Below are positions 8,344-16,738 of a DNA stretch of 27,876 bases, in pieces. Numbering within the stretch: position 1 is the first letter of the stretch; every line of letters begins with the position of its first letter. The DNA lies in contig CAJUSI010000007.1 of assembly GCA_910589035.1 (NCBI GenBank), forward strand, positions 1 through 27,876, given 5' to 3'. Made by a program: the position numbers and the translations under genes. The DNA comes from an uncultured Acetatifactor sp. (GTDB taxonomy: Bacteria; Bacillota; Clostridia; Lachnospirales; Lachnospiraceae). The notes beneath the pieces are model-generated. The model saw only the letters and a program-made list of their open reading frames with translations. It made no database searches and was not told where the DNA came from.

Positions 8344-10147
8344 GATCGCTCCTTGTATCTGCGGAGGGCGCCGCAGGAATATGTATGGACATGGTAGTAT
8401 ATTCGTGTTCCGCACTTTCTATAGTAATTCCGCAATCCTCCCCGAATTCATACTGCAGACGCCTGTGCACATTGTAGACGCCGATTTCCCGAAAAAGATC
8501 CCGGCTCTCCTGTGCATCGGACTGCAGAATCTGCCGGATTTTCTCCCGGGACATTCCCACGCCGTCGTCAGTTACGTCAATGCGGATGCCCTGCTCCCCT
8601 TCCGCCGCCACCCGGATGGTGATCCGCCCCGCCCCCTTAGGCTCAATCCCGTGAAAGATGGCATTCTCCAGAAGCGGCTGCAGGGTAAATTTCAAAATCA
8701 GACAATTCAGCAGCGATTCCGCCTCCGTCTGTATCTCCAGGGTGATGGTACCGCCATAACGATAGCTCTGTATGGTAAAATAATCCTGTGCCAGGGAAAG
8801 CTCCTCCCGGATGGGAATCAGCAGGCGGGTTCCCTTGGAAATGCTCCGCAGAAGCTTTGCCAAGGAAGCCGTCATCTCGGAAATGCCGGAGGCGCCCTGG
8901 ATGTCGGCCATCCATTTGATGGAATTTAAGGTATTGTACAGAAAATGAGGATTGATCTGGCTCTGAAGCATTTTGTACTCCAGATCCTTTTTCTGCTTTT
9001 CATCCTCCAGCCTTGTCTGCAGCAGCAGAAAGACAGATTCACACAGATCGTTGACGCCCCGGCCGATATCGCCGATTTCGTGATTCCATTCAATGGAAGG
9101 ATCCCGTTCAAAATTCCCCTCCTCCACACGCAGCATTTTGGCCCGGATTCTGGACACGGGAATATTGATCATCCGGTTCAGGGTAAATACCAGGAGCAGG
9201 CCCATTCCCAGAATGCCTATCAGTGTGCTGCCCAGGATGCTCCACAGAAGACGCTTCTGGCTGTTCAGCTCCATATGGGAAATATTCTGGCTGATATAGC
9301 TTCCCGGCATTTTCAGGGGGACGGATACCATGATATCGGTTACGCCCTCCCGGCTTCTGATTTCATCCACCCGCGCTTCCGATACCGTGGAGGAGGAAGC
9401 CAGTTCCCGGACGGCCTCGTTGGAAGGCCATATTTGCGTAAGCCGATCGCCTTCATAGAGATAGCAGTGCTCCCCCAGGGTGAGGTACACATGACTGTCC
9501 TCCGCCGTGGAGTAACGCTCAAAGGCATGGATGAACAGCTCCTGCGCCACTTCAATCAGCAGATAGCCGCCCCGGCCGCTCTCCGGTTTATAATTGATGG
9601 AACGTATGATCGGCAATACGTCGGCGCCGTTTTTATAAAAAGGATCCTTGATAAAGCCTGTGGAGAGATTATAACCCTTATCCGCCAGCAGAGTGTTGAA
9701 AAAGGGCAGCTTTGGGGTTTCGGCGGCCAGATCCGCAGTGGAGGAATAGGCCACGTTCACGATCTGGAGAAAGTGGGCATCCGTAATGACGGCCAGACGG
9801 ACCATATAGCTGCCGGAGGGATTGCTGTTGAATTCCTCCGAAATCCTGTTATAGGTGGAAACGGAGAGCACAGAACCGGGATCCGGAGTGTTTGCTATGT
9901 AGGAAGCGATGTTCGCATTGGTCTGACAAAAGCGGACCATCTGATCAATGTCCGTAAGGCTGGCATTGATGCTGTCGGAGAGCAGCCGCAGATTCACCTC
10001 CGAGGCATAGACCAGGCGCTGCCGGAGATAGTTCTGGAAAATATAATAGCTCACATAGCTGATGATAATGCACATCCCCAGCAGACAGGAGGTGGTGATT
10101 ACCAGTATTCTCTTCTGTATACTGCCGAGACGGCGGGGATTGTTCAT
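8336..10147 (-). CDS. Sensor histidine kinase (YesM-like)
   Basis: A 603-residue membrane kinase. It has one transmembrane helix at about 14-36, an extracellular sensor region of about 260 residues, and a second helix at about 302-324. A HAMP segment (about 325-375) follows, then the His_kinase domain with phosphoacceptor H401 in QINPHFLYNTLNSIKWM. The ATP-binding domain has the N-box LLENAIFHG (N495) and the G-box TDDGVGM. Its stop overlaps the start of the response-regulator gene by 8 bases. This kinase/AraC-regulator arrangement is common beside carbohydrate ABC importers in Clostridia, so the extracellular region probably senses a glycan fragment or the binding protein. The ribosome binding site before 10147 is weak. 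Confidence 0.93.
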   Translation of the reverse strand: MNNPRRLGSIQKRILVITTSCLLGMCIIISYVSYYIFQNYLRQRLVYASEVNLRLLSDSINASLTDIDQMVRFCQTNANIASYIANTPDPGSVLSVSTYNRISEEFNSNPSGSYMVRLAVITDAHFLQIVNVAYSSTADLAAETPKLPFFNTLLADKGYNLSTGFIKDPFYKNGADVLPIIRSINYKPESGRGGYLLIEVAQELFIHAFERYSTAEDSHVYLTLGEHCYLYEGDRLTQIWPSNEAVRELASSSTVSEARVDEIRSREGVTDIMVSVPLKMPGSYISQNISHMELNSQKRLLWSILGSTLIGILGMGLLLVFTLNRMINIPVSRIRAKMLRVEEGNFERDPSIEWNHEIGDIGRGVNDLCESVFLLLQTRLEDEKQKKDLEYKMLQSQINPHFLYNTLNSIKWMADIQGASGISEMTASLAKLLRSISKGTRLLIPIREELSLAQDYFTIQSYRYGGTITLEIQTEAESLLNCLILKFTLQPLLENAIFHGIEPKGAGRITIRVAAEGEQGIRIDVTDDGVGMSREKIRQILQSDAQESRDLFREIGVYNVHRRLQYEFGEDCGITIESAEHEYTTMSIHIPAAPSADTRSDHV

Positions 10148-10212
10148 GAAAGCGCTTCTGCCCCTTTCTGTTCTGCATCCTGCGGATTCGAACCGTGGTC
10201 ATATGTGTCAAC

Positions 10213-10242
10213 ATTATACCACACCCTCCCCATTTATAACAA
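10213..10242 (-). promoter_or_regulatory. Predicted promoter of the kinase-regulator operon
   Basis: On the reverse strand TTGTTA (10237-10242) and TATAAT (10213-10218) are separated by 18 bases. A TGTGG sequence precedes the -10, giving a near-extended -10. It lies about 65 bases upstream of the kinase ATG. Confidence 0.6.
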
Positions 10243-10396
10243 TAGTCTCTCGGAATCTCCCTTCCGCTTTCCGCAGAGGCCTTCCGGAGAGCTTTCCGGA
10301 ACCCCTTTTCACCGATTCCTCTTTTTCCTGCTTCATGGTTTACCAGAGTCCTGATTTTGCCTGTCTGGATTCAGGGAGCTTTTAACAATCTAAAAA

Positions 10397-10426
10397 TTTT
10401 ACATGTCCAGTGTAAGATTTTACATG
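10397..10426. promoter_or_regulatory. Candidate AraC-regulator operator: two TTTTACATG direct repeats
   Basis: TTTTACATG occurs at 10397-10405 and 10418-10426, start-to-start 21 bp, two helical turns. This is the spacing expected for direct-repeat sites of AraC-type regulators, which each contact two successive major grooves. An inverted third copy is at 10506-10514. The adjacent divergently encoded YesN-like regulator is the obvious candidate protein. Binding is inferred, not shown. Confidence 0.55.
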
Positions 10427-10505
10427 CTTCAAAAGGCTGCCGGATGCTGCAGATCAAACGGGAAGAAAGAATGAATGATATTTTGAATCATTTTTTAATT
10501 TATTC

Positions 10506-10536
10506 CATGTAAAAATCTTTCCCGTTATCGTACAAT
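10506..10536 (+). promoter_or_regulatory. Predicted importer-operon promoter with an overlapping operator
   Basis: TACAAT (10531-10536) is a good -10. Seventeen bases upstream is TGTAAA (10508-10513), a poor -35 match. That -35 lies inside CATGTAAAA (10506-10514), the inverted copy of the upstream TTTTACATG repeats. A weak -35 overlapped by an activator site is typical of activator-dependent promoters. The leader to the binding-protein ATG would be roughly 105 bases. Confidence 0.5.
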
Positions 10537-10648
10537 AGCATTGTAATAAATAGTGTCCGCTTTGCGAATGTCCGGTTTGCAGGAGCATATCCTGGAAGCG
10601 GGAGTATCCGTTCCGAAGCGGATGGAATTTAGACGAGGAGGATTTAAA

Positions 10649-12052
10649 ATGAAAAAGAAAGCGATCAGTATCTTACTTACTGCGGCAATGGTTACTGCCA
10701 TGTTCACAGGCTGCGGTGAAGCGGATGGGGAAAGCTCTCAGGGAAGCGATTCTCAGGAGAGCAGCTCTCAGGAGAGCAGCTCCGATGAGGGCAGTTCCCA
10801 GGAGAGTACGGAGGAGAGCACAGACAGCTCCGAGGACGCAAACGCAGGCGGCGAGGAAGTCACGCTGAAATGGGCTATCTGGGACGAGTCCACCACACAG
10901 TATTGGGGGGACATCAAGAAAGCATATGAGGACAGCCATCCGGGCGTTACCATTGAAATGGTTGACCTGGGCTCTACGGATTACATGACCGTTCTGGCTA
11001 CGGAGCTTTCCGGTTCCGGTTCCGATTTTGACGTTGTCACCATCAAGGATGTGCCCGGATATGCCACCCTGGTACAGAAGAATGCCATCCTTCCCCTGGA
11101 TGATTACATCAAGGCAGACAATGTGGATCTTACAAAGTATGCGGGCGCTACCGACCAGGTAACCGTTGACGGCAAACTGTATGAGCTGCCCTTCAGAAAC
11201 GATTTCTGGGTGCTGTTCTATAACAAGGATCTGTTTGACGCAAAGGAAATTGCGTATCCCACCAACGATATGACCTGGGAGGATTACGACAAGCTGGCCA
11301 GAGAGCTGACCGATACCACCTTCGGCTCCCAGGTTTACGGCGGACATTACCATACCTGGAGAAGCACCATCGGTCTGATGGGCGTTCTGGATGGCGAGCA
11401 TACCATCCTGGACGGCAATTACGAGTTCATGAAGCCTTATTACGAGATGGTTCTGAATCAGGAGAAGGACGGCGTTGTAAGAAAGTACAGCGATCTGAAG
11501 ACCGAGGGTCTGCATTATTCCGCGGCGTTCTCCGGCGGAGACGTGGCTATGCTGAATATGGGTTCCTGGTTTATCGCAACCATGATCAGCAATCTGCAGA
11601 GCGGCGAGTATGATTCCGAACTCTGCGGCAACTGGGGCATTGTGAAATATCCTCATGCCGAGGGCGTGGAAGCCGGTTCCACCCTGGGCACCATTACCGG
11701 ACTCTCCGTTACCACCGTATCCGATACTCCCGATGCGGCATGGGAGTTTGTAAAATGGGTGAGCGGCGAGGAAGGCGCGGCGGTTATGGCTTCCAGCGGA
11801 AACTTCCCTGCCATCATGACGGACGAGGTTATGAATCTGATTACCGGCCTGGAGGGATTCCCCACGGACGAGGCCAGCAAGGACGCGCTGAATGTCTCCA
11901 ATCTGTATCTGGAAGTTCCTTATGCGCCCAACGTATCCGAGATCAACTCCGTTCTGGATTCCTATCACGGTTCCATTATGTCCGGCGAAATGAGCGTGGA
12001 TGACGGTATCGCGAAGATGAACGAAGAGGTTCAGAAGATTTTGAATCAGTAA
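10649..12052 (+). CDS. Sugar ABC transporter solute-binding lipoprotein
   Basis: A family-1 extracellular solute-binding protein of 467 residues, which captures a sugar or oligosaccharide outside the cell and delivers it to the two permeases downstream. The lipoprotein signal peptide is MKKKAISILLTAAM with lipobox FTGC (Cys at about 23). It is followed by a Ser/Glu/Gly-rich spacer to about residue 68 that tethers the domain to the membrane. The mature domain begins VTLKWAIWDESTTQYW and includes LPFRNDFWVLFYNKDLF and AWEFVKWVSGEEGAAVMASS, typical of MalE/UgpB-type proteins. The ATG at 10649 is set by GAGGAGGATTTAAA directly upstream. No ATPase gene is in the operon, so a shared MsmX-type ATPase is expected elsewhere. 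Confidence 0.95.
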   Translation: MKKKAISILLTAAMVTAMFTGCGEADGESSQGSDSQESSSQESSSDEGSSQESTEESTDSSEDANAGGEEVTLKWAIWDESTTQYWGDIKKAYEDSHPGVTIEMVDLGSTDYMTVLATELSGSGSDFDVVTIKDVPGYATLVQKNAILPLDDYIKADNVDLTKYAGATDQVTVDGKLYELPFRNDFWVLFYNKDLFDAKEIAYPTNDMTWEDYDKLARELTDTTFGSQVYGGHYHTWRSTIGLMGVLDGEHTILDGNYEFMKPYYEMVLNQEKDGVVRKYSDLKTEGLHYSAAFSGGDVAMLNMGSWFIATMISNLQSGEYDSELCGNWGIVKYPHAEGVEAGSTLGTITGLSVTTVSDTPDAAWEFVKWVSGEEGAAVMASSGNFPAIMTDEVMNLITGLEGFPTDEASKDALNVSNLYLEVPYAPNVSEINSVLDSYHGSIMSGEMSVDDGIAKMNEEVQKILNQ

Positions 12053-12065
12053 TAATGAAATAAGA

Positions 12066-12092
12066 GGGGCCGTTGAAAGGCGGTCCCTTTTT
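12066..12092 (+). terminator. Intercistronic terminator/attenuator
   Basis: A GGGGCCG stem (12066-12072) pairs with CGGTCCC (12081-12087) with one G-U pair and is followed by TTTTT. It sits between the binding-protein gene and permease 1. Partial termination here would give more binding protein than permease, a common arrangement in ABC importer operons. Confidence 0.7.
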
Positions 12093-12142
12093 ATATCCAG
12101 AGATCTGAATCCTGATTTTAAGAGGGAAAGGAGAATCATCGT

Positions 12143-13207
12143 ATGCCGAAGATGGATGAAGCCGCAAAGGCTGCAAAAATCGAAGGTCTGCAGGAAAAGC
12201 TGACAGGCTTGATCGCAGAGGTAAGAACGGAAGCCGATATAAAAAAGAAGCGCAGAATGATAGGAGAAATCGGCAATTTAAATCGGCAGATTGACAAAAT
12301 TAAATCCGGCAGGATCTTAAGCCGGGAGGCGAAGAGGGATCTGGTTGCCTATTCCTTTATCGCTCCCAACTTTATCGGATTCTGCGTATTTACCCTGATT
12401 CCCATTATTTTTGCCTTTGCGCTGGCATTTTTGAAATGGGATGGCAGCAATCCCATTGAGTGGGCGGGAATCGGCAATTTCTTAAAGCTGACGGACGACA
12501 CTTTTTTCAGGGCGGCGCTGATCAATACCATTATCTATTGTGTGGGAACCGTGCCCCTTACCATGATAGCTTCTCTGGCGCTGGCTATCGTGCTGAACCA
12601 GAAGGTGGTGGGAAGAGGGATCTTCAGAACCCTTTCTTTCTTCCCCTATGTGGCGTCTCTGGTGGCTATCACGGCCGTGTGGAAGATGCTTTTCCATCCT
12701 TCCAAGGGTCCCATTAACAGTATTCTCTACAATGTATTCCATGTGGCTCAGGAGGATCTTCCTCAATGGTTTACCGGAGGGCTGGTGCTCTTCTCCATGA
12801 TTCTGTTCAGTATGTGGAAGTACATGGGATATTACATGGTGATCTATCTTGCGGGCCTGCAGGGAATTTCCGCGGAGCTGTACGAGGCGGCAAGCCTGGA
12901 CGGCGCTAATACATGGAATAAGTTCCGCTATGTGACATGGCCCCAGCTTTCCTCCACCACCTTTTTCGTCGTGGTCATGCTGACGATCAATTGTTTCAAG
13001 GTGTATGATGTGGCAATCATGCTGGCAGGCGGCGGAAGCGGCGAACTGACTACCTCCTCCACCGTGCTTGTCTACTATATTTATCAGAAGGCGTTCATTG
13101 ACTGGGATCTGGGATATTCCAGCGCGGTGGCAATGGTACTGTTTCTCATGGTGCTGTTGGTGACCATCATTCAGTTCCGGGGACAGGCAAAGAGGGAGAG
13201 AGCGTAA
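12143..13207 (+). CDS. Sugar ABC transporter permease 1 (MalF/UgpA type)
   Basis: A 354-residue inner-membrane permease with about six helices, of the family that pairs with a MalG/AraQ-type partner. After an unusual charged, helical N-terminal extension of about 65 residues (KLTGLIAEVRTEADIKKKRR) come AYSFIAPNFIGFCVFTLIPI, the first helix, and then the permease core. The EAA loop that docks the ATPase is EAASLDGANTWNKFRYVTWP at about 250-270. An AAAGGAG ribosome binding site precedes the ATG. It follows the binding-protein gene after the attenuator and is 2 bases from the next gene. The extension probably forms a cytoplasmic coiled coil; its role is not known. Confidence 0.94.
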   Translation: MPKMDEAAKAAKIEGLQEKLTGLIAEVRTEADIKKKRRMIGEIGNLNRQIDKIKSGRILSREAKRDLVAYSFIAPNFIGFCVFTLIPIIFAFALAFLKWDGSNPIEWAGIGNFLKLTDDTFFRAALINTIIYCVGTVPLTMIASLALAIVLNQKVVGRGIFRTLSFFPYVASLVAITAVWKMLFHPSKGPINSILYNVFHVAQEDLPQWFTGGLVLFSMILFSMWKYMGYYMVIYLAGLQGISAELYEAASLDGANTWNKFRYVTWPQLSSTTFFVVVMLTINCFKVYDVAIMLAGGGSGELTTSSTVLVYYIYQKAFIDWDLGYSSAVAMVLFLMVLLVTIIQFRGQAKRERA

Positions 13208-13209
13208 AC

Positions 13210-14019
13210 ATGGCGACATTATCACTGAAAGTAATCGACAGGAATGACAATACAATCTGTGTGAGCAGCGGGGAGGATTTCGTGGAGCTGGTATGCATGC
13301 ATACCTATGAGGAGGGGGACAGGATTACCCTGGAGATCTCCGAGAAGAACCTCTATGTGAACTGGCAGGTGGACGATGCCCTGGGCTCCGCCTTTGTATA
13401 TCTCACGGACAATGTATCTTATGACATTCCTTTCGGGGAGAAGAGAATCAGTTATTCGCCCAAGGTATTTTCCGGCAGCAGGCATTATATTTATGCACAG
13501 GTCGCCGACCGGGAGGAGATAGAGCGGTACCGCAACCTGGCTCTGAATCCGGCAGACCAGCATAAGGATGTGCCCTGCTTCCCCCATGCCACCGCCAATG
13601 TGGAGACAAGGGGCGAAGCGGTATTTGCCGCAAAGAATGCCATAGACGGCGTGAGAGCGAATCTGTCTCACGGGCAGTGGCCCTATGCTTCATGGGGCAT
13701 CAACAGACAGGATGATGCGGCCATGAAAATAGAATTCGGAAGAAAGATCAGGACGGATAAGGTGGTGCTCTACACCCGTTCCGATTTTCCCCATGATAAC
13801 TGGTGGGTTCAGGTGACATTGAGATTTTCTGACGGAAGCACCCAGGATTTTGCCCTGGAGAAATCCGTGCGTGGGCATGTACTGTCCTTCCCGGAAAAGG
13901 AAATCACCTGGTTAGAGCTTTGTAATCTGATAAAAGCGGATGATCCCTCGCCCTTCCCGGCCCTGAGTCAGATCGAGGTGTATGGGAGAAACGTCCTGCA
14001 GATTGGAGGAAGTATATGA
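13210..14019 (+). CDS. Discoidin-like (F5/8 type C) protein encoded between the two permeases
   Basis: A 269-residue protein with no signal peptide and no membrane segment. The C-terminal part (about 107-262) looks like an F5/8 type C (discoidin, CBM32-like) beta-sandwich. It has NLALNP at the start, AKNAIDG followed by HGQWPYASWGI, then MKIEFGRKIRTDKVVLYTRS and LSQIEVYG at the end. The N-terminal 100 residues look like a separate beta-rich domain. Such modules usually bind carbohydrate outside the cell, so a cytoplasmic version encoded inside an importer operon is noteworthy. It starts 2 bases after permease 1 and its stop overlaps the ATG of permease 2 (ATGA), so all three are translationally linked. 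The function is inferred as sugar binding or sensing on the inner face. Confidence 0.72.
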   Translation: MATLSLKVIDRNDNTICVSSGEDFVELVCMHTYEEGDRITLEISEKNLYVNWQVDDALGSAFVYLTDNVSYDIPFGEKRISYSPKVFSGSRHYIYAQVADREEIERYRNLALNPADQHKDVPCFPHATANVETRGEAVFAAKNAIDGVRANLSHGQWPYASWGINRQDDAAMKIEFGRKIRTDKVVLYTRSDFPHDNWWVQVTLRFSDGSTQDFALEKSVRGHVLSFPEKEITWLELCNLIKADDPSPFPALSQIEVYGRNVLQIGGSI

Positions 14020-14855
14020 AGTCGGCGCATAAAAAGGCCGTTTTAGGCAAAGTATTCGTATATATTATTTTGATTCTGCTTGCACTGATCATGGTAGTTC
14101 CTTTTTTGTGGATGCTCTCGGCGTCTATCAAGAGCGACCGTGAGGTGTTCCAGATGAACCCCTTTGTATGGATTCCGGAGAACCCCAAGTGGAGTAATTA
14201 CGCGGATATCTGGACTAAGATCCCCTTTGGGATATTTGTGAAGAATACCGTCTATCTGACGATAGTGGTAACCTTCCTGCAGCTTCTGACCAGCAGCTTC
14301 GCGGCCTACTCCTTTGCCAAGCTGCATTTCCGGCACAAGAATGCCCTGTTCCTGGCCTACATAGCAACCATCGCCATGCCCTGGCAGGTGTACATGGTGC
14401 CTCAGTTTATCATGATGCGGAGGATGGGGCTGAACGATAAGCTCCTGGCCATCATCTGCCTCCAGGCGTTTTCCGCCTTCGGCGTGTTCATGATGAAACA
14501 GTTCTACGAGGGGATTCCCGACGACCTCTGCGAGGCGGCGAGAATCGACGGCATGAACGAGTACCGGATCTATGCCAGAATCATGCTGCCCCTGTCCAAG
14601 CCGGCGCTGTCGACCCTGACCATCTTCACCTTCGTTACCACATGGAACGATTACCTGGGGCCCCTGATCTATCTGAAATCCCAGGAGAAGAAAACCATTC
14701 AGCTGGGACTGAAAATGTTTATCAGCCAGTATTCCTCGGATTACGGCCTGATTATGGCAGGCTCCGTGCTGTCGCTGATACCGGTGCTGATCATGTTCCT
14801 GATCCTGCAGAAATACTTTGTGGAAGGTGTTGCATCTACGGGCCTGAAAGGGTAA
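14016..14855 (+). CDS. Sugar ABC transporter permease 2 (MalG/AraQ type)
   Basis: A 279-residue inner-membrane permease, normal family length. The first helix is VFVYIILILLALIMVVPFLWM, followed by the family's SIKSDREVF. Then come the periplasmic-loop motif NPKWSNYADIW and the core helices. The ATPase-docking EAA loop is CEAARIDGMNEYRIYARIMLP at about 170-190, and the end WNDYLGPLIYL is typical. It pairs with permease 1 to form the translocation pore. The ATG overlaps the stop of the discoidin-like gene. It ends the importer part of the operon; a structured gap of about 375 bases separates it from the hydrolase. Confidence 0.95.
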   Translation: MKSAHKKAVLGKVFVYIILILLALIMVVPFLWMLSASIKSDREVFQMNPFVWIPENPKWSNYADIWTKIPFGIFVKNTVYLTIVVTFLQLLTSSFAAYSFAKLHFRHKNALFLAYIATIAMPWQVYMVPQFIMMRRMGLNDKLLAIICLQAFSAFGVFMMKQFYEGIPDDLCEAARIDGMNEYRIYARIMLPLSKPALSTLTIFTFVTTWNDYLGPLIYLKSQEKKTIQLGLKMFISQYSSDYGLIMAGSVLSLIPVLIMFLILQKYFVEGVASTGLKG

Positions 14856-15231
14856 AATAGTGCTGTACTCACGAGCGATAAAGCTTGCCACCAGTTTTTA
14901 GCATCTGCCGCTCGTGAGTCGGGTTACCTGGCAAATCTTAATGACTGTCAGTATATACTGCATAACGCTGAATACTGTCTGATGCAATCATGCGATTGAA
15001 CCAGTCAGCGTTATGCAGTCTGGTATCATGGCAAGTGAAATCGTTAAGCAGTATAAATTACGGCTCCGGCTTGTCCGGGTCAGGGCCTTTACGGAATAAA
15101 ATATATGGAAAGGAGAGGGGGTGCCGGGAAATGCTGTCAACATACAATATGCGGTGGGCTCCTGCGTATCACGGCATATCCTGCGGAAGGACAGTTATTT
15201 TCCGACAACTTCCTGAAGGGCAAAAGGGCAG
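14856..15231 (+). other. Structured intergenic region with nested inverted repeats
   Basis: No gene is seen. ACTCACGAGCG (14867-14877) pairs perfectly with CGCTCGTGAGT (14909-14919). CTGCATAACGCTGA (14958-14971) pairs perfectly with TCAGCGTTATGCAG (15005-15018), with a smaller CAATC/GATTG hairpin inside (14985-14989 and 14994-14998). The outer arms also pair, with wobbles (near 14938 and 15042). CTTGCCA at 14884-14890, in the first loop, is complementary to TGGCAAG at 15029-15035 and nearly so to CTGGCAAA near 14928, allowing alternative folds. Neither hairpin has a T-tract, so simple termination is unlikely. A structured RNA, a processing site or a small repeat element are all possible. Confidence 0.55.
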
Positions 15232-16401
15232 ATGGGAGTTACATTTGAGGGATATTCGGAAATAGGAAAAGAAGAAATCGAAGAAGCGTTGAACTTCTGC
15301 TGTGAACAGATACTGCATGTGCTTCCGGAATTTACGGAGAAATTTCAGAATGCATACAGCGAGAACGGGTTTTATCCTCCGGTGGAGAACCGGGACTGGA
15401 CCTGCGGCTTCTGGACGGGAGAGATCTGGCTGGCCTATGAGCACTGCAGGGATGAGAGGCTGAAAGCTGCGGCGGAGGTTCAGGTGCATGATTTCCTGGA
15501 GAGAATTGAGAAGAAGATAGAGGTGGATCACCACGATATGGGATTCCTCTATTCCCCTTCCTGCGTGGCGGCCTATAAGCTCACCGGGAACAGGGAGGGA
15601 AGGGAAGCCGGCATCAGGGCGGCCGACCAGCTGATCACCAGATATCATTCCGTGGGAGAATTCATCCAGGCCTGGGGGCCCATGAACGCGCCGGAGAATT
15701 ACCGGCTGATTATCGACTGCCTGCTGAACGTTCCCCTGCTCTTCTGGGCGTCGAAGGAAACGGGGGATGAGAAATACCGGGAGATTGCGGAAAAGCATAT
15801 CCACACGGCGGTGGCAAATGTCATCCGGGAGGATTATTCCACCTGGCACACCTTTTTCTTTGACCTTGAGACCGGCGCGCCGGACCATGGGGCCACCTGC
15901 CAGGGGTACCGGGACGGTTCCGCCTGGGCCAGAGGGCAGGCCTGGGGCGTGTACGGACTGGCGCTGGCCTATAAATATACGGGACGGAAGGAATATATCG
16001 AATTGTTCCGGAGGGTGACGGAATATTTCCTGACCCATCTGCCCCAGGACCTGGTGCCCTACTGGGATCTGGAATTCACCGACGGGGACGACCAGCCCAG
16101 GGACTCCTCCTCCGCCTCCATCGCGGCCTGCGGCATGCTGGAGATGTGCAAATACCTGGAGCCGAAGGAAGCGGCCCATTACAGGGGGATCGCCTCCCGG
16201 ATCCTGAAATCCGTCTATGACAATTATGCGGTGAAGGATTTCGAGATTTCCAACGGGCTGGTGCTCCACAGCACTTATTCCAACCACTCGCCCTACAATA
16301 CCTGCAATCACTACGGCGTGGACGAGTGCAATATCTGGGGGGATTACTTCTACATGGAGGCTTTGACCAGGATGAATGGGGATTGGGAGATGTACTGGTA
16401 G
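15232..16401 (+). CDS. GH88 unsaturated glucuronyl hydrolase
   Basis: A 389-residue cytoplasmic glycoside hydrolase of family 88. It removes the 4,5-unsaturated uronic acid left at the non-reducing end when a polysaccharide lyase cuts a uronic-acid-containing glycan such as hyaluronan, chondroitin or heparin. It has no signal peptide, so it acts on imported oligosaccharides. The two catalytic Asp residues of the (alpha/alpha)6 barrel are visible as D102 in HHDMGFLYSP and D162 in RLIIDCLLNVPLLFW, spaced as in characterised members. The blocks GATCQGYRDGSAWARGQAWG and RDSSSASIAACGMLEM are also typical. An AAGGG ribosome binding site precedes the ATG. It follows the importer genes and tells what the importer likely carries; no lyase is in the window. 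Confidence 0.93.
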   Translation: MGVTFEGYSEIGKEEIEEALNFCCEQILHVLPEFTEKFQNAYSENGFYPPVENRDWTCGFWTGEIWLAYEHCRDERLKAAAEVQVHDFLERIEKKIEVDHHDMGFLYSPSCVAAYKLTGNREGREAGIRAADQLITRYHSVGEFIQAWGPMNAPENYRLIIDCLLNVPLLFWASKETGDEKYREIAEKHIHTAVANVIREDYSTWHTFFFDLETGAPDHGATCQGYRDGSAWARGQAWGVYGLALAYKYTGRKEYIELFRRVTEYFLTHLPQDLVPYWDLEFTDGDDQPRDSSSASIAACGMLEMCKYLEPKEAAHYRGIASRILKSVYDNYAVKDFEISNGLVLHSTYSNHSPYNTCNHYGVDECNIWGDYFYMEALTRMNGDWEMYW

Positions 16402-16451
16402 ATAAAATGTAAACAGAGTAAAACGAGCCCGGCATATACAAATCATATAAT

Positions 16452-16497
16452 GGAGCGGCGGCGCTTTTGAAGGTGCTGCCGCTCCTGTTTTGTTTTA
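16452..16497 (+). terminator. Strong intrinsic terminator after the hydrolase
   Basis: GGAGCGGCGGCGC (16452-16464) pairs with GTGCTGCCGCTCC (16473-16485) with two G-U pairs and is followed by TGTTTTGTTTT. It closes the importer-hydrolase operon. Confidence 0.9.
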
Positions 16498-16525
16498 TCA
16501 GTTCAATTTATCTGCGAAAGTACTT

Positions 16526-16636
16526 TCATAATATCAGTGCGTCTTCCATGTCAAGCCCTTTGTCATCAAGCCCAAAATCTTCTGTTTGCAGCTTTTGATA
16601 CTTCAACAAATGATGTGCAGTCCTGGCCAAAACGAC
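16526..16636 (-). pseudogene. Possible 3' remnant of a reverse-strand gene
   Basis: On the reverse strand a frame of about 36 codons reads LLKYQKLQTEDFG, then LDMEDALIL and a stop. The acidic, natural-looking end resembles a protein C-terminus, but there is no start or upstream coding part, because a stop lies just before it. I do not recognise the family. It may be debris of a deleted gene between the glycan locus and the peptide locus, and it could also be chance. Confidence 0.2.
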
Positions 16637-16709
16637 TTACCTTTTCTTTTTTCGATAAGTAAATATAATCAGGGACTATCAGGAATTGTAATGTTTTGCC
16701 GTATCCGGG

Positions 16710-16738
16710 TTGTAATCCCCCGGAAGACATTGTAGAAT
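16710..16738 (+). promoter_or_regulatory. Predicted promoter of the LytTR regulator-kinase pair
   Basis: TTGTAA (16710-16715), a 17-base spacer, then TAGAAT (16733-16738). It is about 92 bases upstream of the GTG start of the response regulator. No CTATTGG repeats are present here, so no autoregulation by those sites is suggested. Confidence 0.5.

Noticed and set aside
10673..12139. 488-codon reverse-strand frame opposite the solute-binding protein
   Set aside because: Shadow of a well supported lipoprotein gene, with no ribosome site or motifs.
14990..15265. 91-codon frame before GH88
   Set aside because: It spans the inverted repeats, overlaps the GH88 start and has no protein-like composition.
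15169..16446. 425-codon reverse-strand frame opposite GH88
   Set aside because: Antisense of a gene with both catalytic Asp residues in place; it also runs through the terminator.
16528..16560. Reverse-strand TTGACA with a 17-base spacer and TTATGA
   Set aside because: It would fire backward into the hydrolase terminator with no gene to serve; probably chance.
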